DNA of 64,000 nucleotides from Paenibacillus sp. TCA20 (GTDB taxonomy: Bacteria; Bacillota; Bacilli; Paenibacillales; Paenibacillaceae): positions 124,001-188,000 of the forward strand of contig NZ_BBIW01000010.1 in assembly GCF_000732325.1 (NCBI RefSeq), given 5' to 3'. The notes beneath the pieces are model-generated. The model saw nothing but the letters and a program-made list of their open reading frames with translations. It was not told the DNA's origin and made no database searches. Positions 59,591-64,000 of this stretch are shown here, piece after piece. A program made the translations under genes and the position numbers. Each line of letters opens with the position of its first letter. Positions within the stretch are counted from its first letter, which is position 1.

Positions 59591-59994
59591 TGAATTTAGT
59601 CGTATTTAGTGCCTTATTTATTCTTCAATTTGTTGGCCACAGGATAGGAGATTTTATTCTGCAGACGGATGTTCAAGCTCAAAATAAAACAAAAGACTGG
59701 AAGGCCAGATTACGCCATTGCTTTTCTTACTCTTTATCGGTAAGCCTGCTAACATGGATCCTGTTACCGATACATTATCTCCCTATCATATTCTTAATAA
59801 CGATCGTCGAGCATTTTATCATCGATGATCGAAGATTTGTTGTTTGGCTTAAAACAAATATCGAGACAAAAATCGCCAAACAGAAGGAGTTTAATATTAG
59901 TACGGTCCCTGGATTTGTAATTATCGAGATCGATCAAACCATTCATATGATCCGAATGCTATTAATCGCAATTCTTTTCAGCTATATTATGTAG
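59590..59994 (+). CDS. DUF3307 family membrane protein
   Basis: 134 residues. The motif GHRIGDFILQTDVQAQNKTK followed by RLRHCFSYS is the DUF3307 signature. Hydrophobic segments cover about 2-20, 46-62, 65-78 and 113-133 (MIRMLLIAILFSYIM). Role unknown; such proteins are found in phages of Bacillota and in host genomes. The start overlaps the previous stop; the gene is followed by a terminator. Confidence 0.75.
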   Translation: MNLVVFSALFILQFVGHRIGDFILQTDVQAQNKTKDWKARLRHCFSYSLSVSLLTWILLPIHYLPIIFLITIVEHFIIDDRRFVVWLKTNIETKIAKQKEFNISTVPGFVIIEIDQTIHMIRMLLIAILFSYIM

Positions 59995-60013
59995 CCTTGT
60001 ATCAAACGAAAGG

Positions 60014-60039
60014 CCTCAGCACTATATGTTGGGGTTTTT
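60014..60039 (+). terminator. Intrinsic terminator before the nrd operon
   Basis: CCTCAGC (60014-60020) pairs with GTTGGGG (60028-60034) with two G-T wobbles around a 7-base loop, followed by TTTTTC. Confidence 0.75.
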
Positions 60040-60052
60040 CGAATGTCAAGAC

Positions 60053-60081
60053 TTTAAATGTAGAAAAATATAGAATACAAT
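60053..60081 (+). promoter_or_regulatory. Probable promoter of the nrd operon
   Basis: TTTAAA (60053-60058) and TACAAT (60076-60081) are separated by 17 bases. It lies between a terminator and the palindrome at 60099, so a start of transcription near 60088 would place the palindrome about ten bases downstream. Confidence 0.5.
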
Positions 60082-60098
60082 AACAATTGCACACTAAA

Positions 60099-60112
60099 TG
60101 TAATGCGTTACA
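60099..60112 (+). promoter_or_regulatory. 14-bp palindrome before nrdI
   Basis: TGTAATGCGTTACA, identical to the copy at 30546. It lies 16 bases before the ATG of nrdI and overlaps the upstream edge of the ribosome binding site region, so a bound protein or RNA structure could control the operon. It differs from known NrdR boxes. Confidence 0.65.
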
Positions 60113-60128
60113 AAAAGGAAGGTTTCAC

Positions 60129-60473
60129 ATGTTATTGAGTTATTATTCTTTATCTGGCAAAGCAGAAAGTTTCGTTAAAGAAACAGGAATGCATGCCGTA
60201 AGGATTGGCCCTGCACTTCGAATGCAGCAACCTTATGTGCTGATTACAAGCACTGAAGAAACAGGCAGCTTTCCCGAGGAAGTATCCGACTTTCTTATAC
60301 ATAACCATAATCTTATGGTTGGGTGCAGCATTATCGGCCAACACAACAGGGAAGAACTTCATGAATTGAGCCTGGCTGTTCCATACATCTCATCAGATTC
60401 TGTTGAGAAATTTATAAAAGAGGTGAATCAAATTGAGCGCAACACCGTTGAAAGTTACAAAGCCCAACAATAG
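60129..60473 (+). CDS. nrdI: NrdI-like flavodoxin for class Ib ribonucleotide reductase
   Basis: 114 residues from the ATG with AAAGGAAGG upstream. The sequence follows NrdI: YYSLSGKAESFVKETG, the PYVLITSTEETGSFPEEVSD segment (flavin contact loop) and FLIHNHNLMVGCSIIGQHN. NrdI supplies the oxidant that builds the Mn-Tyr radical in NrdF. It is short, lacking part of the C-terminus of bacterial NrdI. It overlaps nrdE by 41 bases and follows a promoter with the palindrome. Confidence 0.8.
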   Translation: MLLSYYSLSGKAESFVKETGMHAVRIGPALRMQQPYVLITSTEETGSFPEEVSDFLIHNHNLMVGCSIIGQHNREELHELSLAVPYISSDSVEKFIKEVNQIERNTVESYKAQQ

Positions 60474-62760
60474 AGAGCTGGCATTTGACGTCAACCGAAT
60501 CCAAGTATTCGCTGAACGTATTATGGCAGGTTTAAAAGATTCGCAGGGAGAGACCCTGAATATACAGCGCCTAATGCGTGGCGTATTATCCAAGCTCAGA
60601 TATAAAGAAGTAACTGCAGATGAGATTACAAATGCATTTACTATGTCTGCACTGGAACTGATTTCAAAAGAAGAACCGAATTGGAAGTTTGCAGCCGCTC
60701 GTTCCTTTTTAACATCGTTATATAAAAAGGCGGCTTTCAATCGTAATTATAAATCCTATACAGATAAACCTTATGGCTCCTTCTATAATCTGATTACTAC
60801 AATGGTAGAGAAGAACCTATTCAGAAAAGAACTGCTAGAAGCTTACACCAAAGAAGAGATCGAGGAGCTAGAAGCTACAATATCTCCGGAGAATGATTTG
60901 CTGTTCGACTATATTGGCCTAATGACATTGAATGAGCGATACCTAACCAGCGACTATGACGGCAATGTGATGGAGCTGCCGCAAGAGCGCTATATGGTTA
61001 TCGCCATGTTCCTAATGCACCAGGAGCCAGCAGAGAAGCGTATGGAGCTGGTTAAAGAATCTTACTGGGCTATGAGCAACCTGTACATGACAGTCGCAAC
61101 GCCGACTTTATCCAACGCAGGTAAAGCCACAGGAGGACAATTATCCAGCTGCTTTATCGATACTGTGGATGATTCCCTCGAAGGGATTTTTGATTCCAAT
61201 ACAGACGTAGCTCGCCTTTCTAAAATGGGCGGCGGCATCGGCGTATATTTAGGCAAAGTTCGATCCAGAGGCTCCGACATTCGTGGTCATAAGAATACTA
61301 GCTCTGGCGTTGTTCCATGGATTCGCCAATTAAATAATACAGCAGTCAGCGTAGACCAACTGGGCACTCGTAAAGGCGCTGTAGCTGTCTATCTGGACGT
61401 TTTCCATAAAGACATCCTGTCCTTCTTGGACCTTAAATTAAACAACGGTGACGAGCGTATGAGAGCGCATGACATCTTCCATGCTGTCTGTCTGCCGGAT
61501 CTATTCATGGAAGCAGTCCGTGAGCGCGAAGAATGGCACCTGTTCTGCCCTCATGAAGTGAAGAGCATTATGGGATGGACAGATGCAAAGGGGCGTAAAT
61601 TGGGCTTAGAAGACTTCTATGATGAGAACCTTGGAAGCGGATCGTTCCGTGAGAAATATGCCGAAGCTGTGGCCAACCCGCTGCTGCCACGCATTACCGT
61701 ACAAGCGATTGATATCATGAAGCGTGTCATGAAGTCTCAGCTTGAGACAGGAACACCGTACATGTTCTATCGTGATACAGTAAACCGGGCGAATCCGAAT
61801 AAGGCGCATGGCATGATATATTCTTCAAATCTCTGCACAGAGATCATGCAGAACCAATCGCCAACAGTGGTCGAGTCCGAAGAGCTTGTAACTAAAGATG
61901 GTGAGACACGAATCATCATTTCCAAAATTCCAGGCGACTTTGTTGTATGTAACTTGAACTCAATCAACCTATCCAGAGCCGTTCCAGATGATGTATTAGA
62001 ACGCCTCGTTCCAATCCAGGTTCGCATGCTGGATAACGTTATCGACATTAATAACATCGAAGTGCTTCAAGCACAGCATACAAACACTAAGTATCGTGCC
62101 GTTGGTCTTGGAACATTCGGTCTCCATCATTTGCTTGCTCTGCTGAAGATTCGTTGGGAGTCCGATGCGGCTGTTGATTATAACGACACTCTCTATGAGA
62201 AAATCAACTTCCTTGCGATTAAAACAAGTATGGAGCTGGCTAAAGAAAAAGGAGCCTATCCAAAGTTTGAAGGCAGCGAATGGCAAAGCGGAAATTACTT
62301 TACAGATCGGAACTACAACACTGCTGAGTGGACTCAACTTGCCGGAGATATCCGTAAATACGGTATCCGCAATGCGAATCTAATTGCAATAGCGCCAAAC
62401 GGCACCACATCCATTATTGCAGGTTCTACAGCTACGATTGACCCTATTTACGAACTCGTTTCTTATGAGGAAAAGACAACGTATAAAGTGGCCAATCCTG
62501 CTCCGGATCTGAATAACGATACTCTTTGGTATTACAAAACAGCATTCCTGATTGACCAGCACGCCAGCATTAAAATGGCCGGTGCTCGATCAAGACATAT
62601 TGACCAAGGACAAAGCTTTAACCTTTATGTAACTCCAGACATCAAAGCAAGTGACCTTTTGAACTTGCATATGGCAGTTTGGGAGAACGGGATCAAGTCC
62701 AGCTACTATCTCCGAAGCCGCGCATTGACAATTGAAGAATGCGAGAACTGTGCTTCATGA
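60433..62760 (+). CDS. nrdE: Ribonucleotide reductase large subunit with ATP cone
   Basis: 775 residues from a TTG with GAGGTG eight bases upstream. Residues 5-95 form an ATP-cone-type allosteric domain (LKVTKPNNRELAFDVNRI to SKEEPNWKFAAARSFL). Catalytic elements are intact: SSCF (first redox Cys), NLCTE (the active-site Asn, Cys and Glu), VCNLNSINLS (second redox Cys), PNGTTSIIAGST and the C-terminal ECENCAS CxxC shuttle. It reduces ribonucleoside diphosphates for phage DNA synthesis. The presence of NrdI and NrdF points to class Ib, but the full ATP cone is more typical of NrdA. No intein or intron interrupts it, unlike some Bacillus phages. Confidence 0.9.
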   Translation: MSATPLKVTKPNNRELAFDVNRIQVFAERIMAGLKDSQGETLNIQRLMRGVLSKLRYKEVTADEITNAFTMSALELISKEEPNWKFAAARSFLTSLYKKAAFNRNYKSYTDKPYGSFYNLITTMVEKNLFRKELLEAYTKEEIEELEATISPENDLLFDYIGLMTLNERYLTSDYDGNVMELPQERYMVIAMFLMHQEPAEKRMELVKESYWAMSNLYMTVATPTLSNAGKATGGQLSSCFIDTVDDSLEGIFDSNTDVARLSKMGGGIGVYLGKVRSRGSDIRGHKNTSSGVVPWIRQLNNTAVSVDQLGTRKGAVAVYLDVFHKDILSFLDLKLNNGDERMRAHDIFHAVCLPDLFMEAVREREEWHLFCPHEVKSIMGWTDAKGRKLGLEDFYDENLGSGSFREKYAEAVANPLLPRITVQAIDIMKRVMKSQLETGTPYMFYRDTVNRANPNKAHGMIYSSNLCTEIMQNQSPTVVESEELVTKDGETRIIISKIPGDFVVCNLNSINLSRAVPDDVLERLVPIQVRMLDNVIDINNIEVLQAQHTNTKYRAVGLGTFGLHHLLALLKIRWESDAAVDYNDTLYEKINFLAIKTSMELAKEKGAYPKFEGSEWQSGNYFTDRNYNTAEWTQLAGDIRKYGIRNANLIAIAPNGTTSIIAGSTATIDPIYELVSYEEKTTYKVANPAPDLNNDTLWYYKTAFLIDQHASIKMAGARSRHIDQGQSFNLYVTPDIKASDLLNLHMAVWENGIKSSYYLRSRALTIEECENCAS

Positions 62761-62969
62761 TCGATGTATCAAGCGAAATATTGATCTGGTATGTATGGGC
62801 CACCGCCATCATCGGTGGCCTTACAGCCTTGGGTCTACTCATATGGTTCATGATCTGGGTCTGGGATCATACACTCAATTCCATATTGGTCATGTTTAAA
62901 ATCAAGATGCTATTTGCTGAATTTATGCGTGACCATTACAGGGGAAAACAAAACAAGAGAGAAGAGTGA
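62757..62969 (+). CDS. Small membrane protein between nrdE and nrdF
   Basis: 70 residues; its ATG overlaps the nrdE stop as ATGA. One long or two short membrane segments at about 8-42 (EILIWYVWATAIIGGLTALG, LLIWFMIWVWDH), then an amphipathic, basic tail (FMRDHYRGKQNKREE). A membrane protein inside an RNR operon is unusual; glutaredoxin-like NrdH is usual there but this shows no CxxC. Function unknown. Confidence 0.6.
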   Translation: MIDVSSEILIWYVWATAIIGGLTALGLLIWFMIWVWDHTLNSILVMFKIKMLFAEFMRDHYRGKQNKREE

Positions 62970-62974
62970 ATGAA

Positions 62975-64000
62975 ATGAAAATGCAAAAAATTTTTAACAC
63001 CGAGGCGCCAAATAAATCTACTCGGATTATCGAAGGCGAGAACTCAGGGATTCTTAACTGGAACGATATCCGTATGCCACATATGTATAAACTCTATAAG
63101 GTTCTGCTGTTGAACCATTGGATCGCTGACGAGATTCCAATGTCTAAGGATGCACAGCAATTCCCGCTACTGGATGCAGAGGAGCAGCGCACATTTAAAA
63201 TCAATATCGGACTGTTGGCAGTTTTGGACTCCATGCAAACTATGTTTGTCGGTGATGTAAAGCGTTACTTTACAGACTCTTCACTTGAAGCAATCTCAGC
63301 TATTATCGGGCAGCAAGAAGTTGTTCATAATCAATCCTACTCCTACGTGCTGTCGTCATTAGTTTCTGAGCAGGAGCAGCGAGAAATCTTTGAATATTGG
63401 AAGCATGATCCGGTACTGCTGGAACGCAATACATTTATCTCAGAAATCTACCAAGAGTTCCGTGATGAGCAGACGCCACAAACTTTCTTTAAAGCTATGG
63501 TAGCTGATCTAATCCTTGAAGGCATCTTCTTCTACAGCACATTCGCATTCTTCTACAACCTGGCTCGCGACCAAAAGATGATGGGTACTAGCCAAATGAT
63601 TTCATACATCCAGCGGGATGAAAATCAGCATTGCTACTTCTTCGCAGAAGTATTTAAGCAGCTGCTTGCAGACTTCCCTGAACTGAATACGCCAGAGAAC
63701 ATTCAGTACGCTTATGACACTATTGATCGTGCCGTACAACTGGAGACCAATTGGGCTTACTATACACTAAAAGAAGTCCGTGGTATCGATCTTGAAGAAT
63801 TGTCTGACTACATCAAATACATGGCCAACCGTCGCCTGAAGATGCTCGGTCTGGAGAAAGCTTACGAAGGCGTGGATGTAAACTGCATGCCGTGGATTAA
63901 GCCATTCTCTGATGAAGCATTGAATGCTACTAAATCTGACTTCTTCGAAACCAAGTCTCGCAACTACGGAAAAACCAGTGACGATAACGGCTTCGACGAT
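62975..64000 (+). CDS. nrdF: Ribonucleotide reductase small subunit, radical-bearing (partial at window end)
   Basis: 342 codons to the window end, no stop yet, so nearly complete. All metal ligands of class Ib R2 are seen: D85 (VLDSMQ), E115 and H118 (EVVHNQSYSY), E182 (LILEGIFF), E216 and H219 (RDENQH), and the radical Tyr Y122 four residues after H118. It makes the Tyr radical used by NrdE. A purine-rich GAGAGAAGAG site lies upstream. The start MKMQKIF is chosen over an ATG at 62970 that hits a stop after two codons. Confidence 0.9.
   Translation, partial: MKMQKIFNTEAPNKSTRIIEGENSGILNWNDIRMPHMYKLYKVLLLNHWIADEIPMSKDAQQFPLLDAEEQRTFKINIGLLAVLDSMQTMFVGDVKRYFTDSSLEAISAIIGQQEVVHNQSYSYVLSSLVSEQEQREIFEYWKHDPVLLERNTFISEIYQEFRDEQTPQTFFKAMVADLILEGIFFYSTFAFFYNLARDQKMMGTSQMISYIQRDENQHCYFFAEVFKQLLADFPELNTPENIQYAYDTIDRAVQLETNWAYYTLKEVRGIDLEELSDYIKYMANRRLKMLGLEKAYEGVDVNCMPWIKPFSDEALNATKSDFFETKSRNYGKTSDDNGFDD

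Noticed and set aside
60433..64000. Intein or intron in nrdE/nrdF, as in some Bacillus phages
   Set aside because: Both frames run through all catalytic motifs without interruption.
1..64000. tRNA genes, CRISPR arrays, insertion sequences, integrase
   Set aside because: Gaps between genes are short and none shows cloverleaf, repeat-spacer or transposase signals.

Overview
The window reads as part of a large tailed-phage (myovirus-type) genome that infects a Gram-positive, Bacillota-like host. The evidence is: every gene is on the + strand, packed tightly with ATGA or short overlaps and strong AGGAGG-type ribosome binding sites; GTG and TTG starts are common; there is a baseplate J-like protein, a long run of tail fibre and baseplate genes (two proteins of 2787 and 1716 residues), a holin, then phage replication genes and a ribonucleotide reductase operon. 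Host genus cannot be settled from the sequence alone; a Paenibacillus, Brevibacillus or Bacillus phage is a reasonable guess.

Layout. 1-15460: end of an unseen gene, baseplate J-like protein, small structural proteins, then a fibre locus (2111-14498) built from mixed modules: a short N-terminal MDIIS motif, discoidin (F5/8 type C)-like domains, C-type-lectin/FGE-like domains, a LamG-like domain, CBM-like repeats and a shared C-terminal beta module. It closes with a small protein, a permuted NlpC/P60 (YiiX-like) protein and a terminator. 15501-30550: a new unit with a baseplate/tail protein and two giant multidomain proteins (Ig-like, lectin-like, PA14). 30546-48616: a third unit with more tail proteins, four of them paralogues (coiled coil + discoidin-like + C-terminal module), a small membrane zinc protein, a 1660-residue protein that combines an anthrax-lethal-factor-like metalloprotease and a vWA domain, the holin and a strong terminator. 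48628-59994: recombination/replication: Rad52-like annealing protein with a Gln/Pro-rich tail, unknown protein, archaeo-eukaryotic-type primase, a highly structured 174-nt gap, a DnaB-like helicase, an out-of-place discoidin/Fn3 protein, and many small proteins including zinc knuckles, an AT-hook protein and a DUF3307 membrane protein. 60053-64000: nrdI, nrdE (with ATP cone), a small membrane protein and nrdF (cut by the window end).

Regulation. A 14-bp near-palindrome, TGTAAYGYRTTACA, lies at the head of four of these units (15514, 30546, 48662, 60099) and in degenerate form at 58551. Intrinsic terminators separate units and several overlap stop codons. No gap between genes exceeds 300 bases; the longest untranslated stretch is the 174-nt primase-helicase gap. 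No tRNA, CRISPR array, insertion sequence, reverse transcriptase or integrase was seen.

Most interesting: the palindrome family, the primase-helicase structured gap with in-frame genes and mutually exclusive hairpins, the lethal-factor-like protease with all catalytic residues in a virion-type protein, and a discoidin domain nested inside a lectin-like fold.
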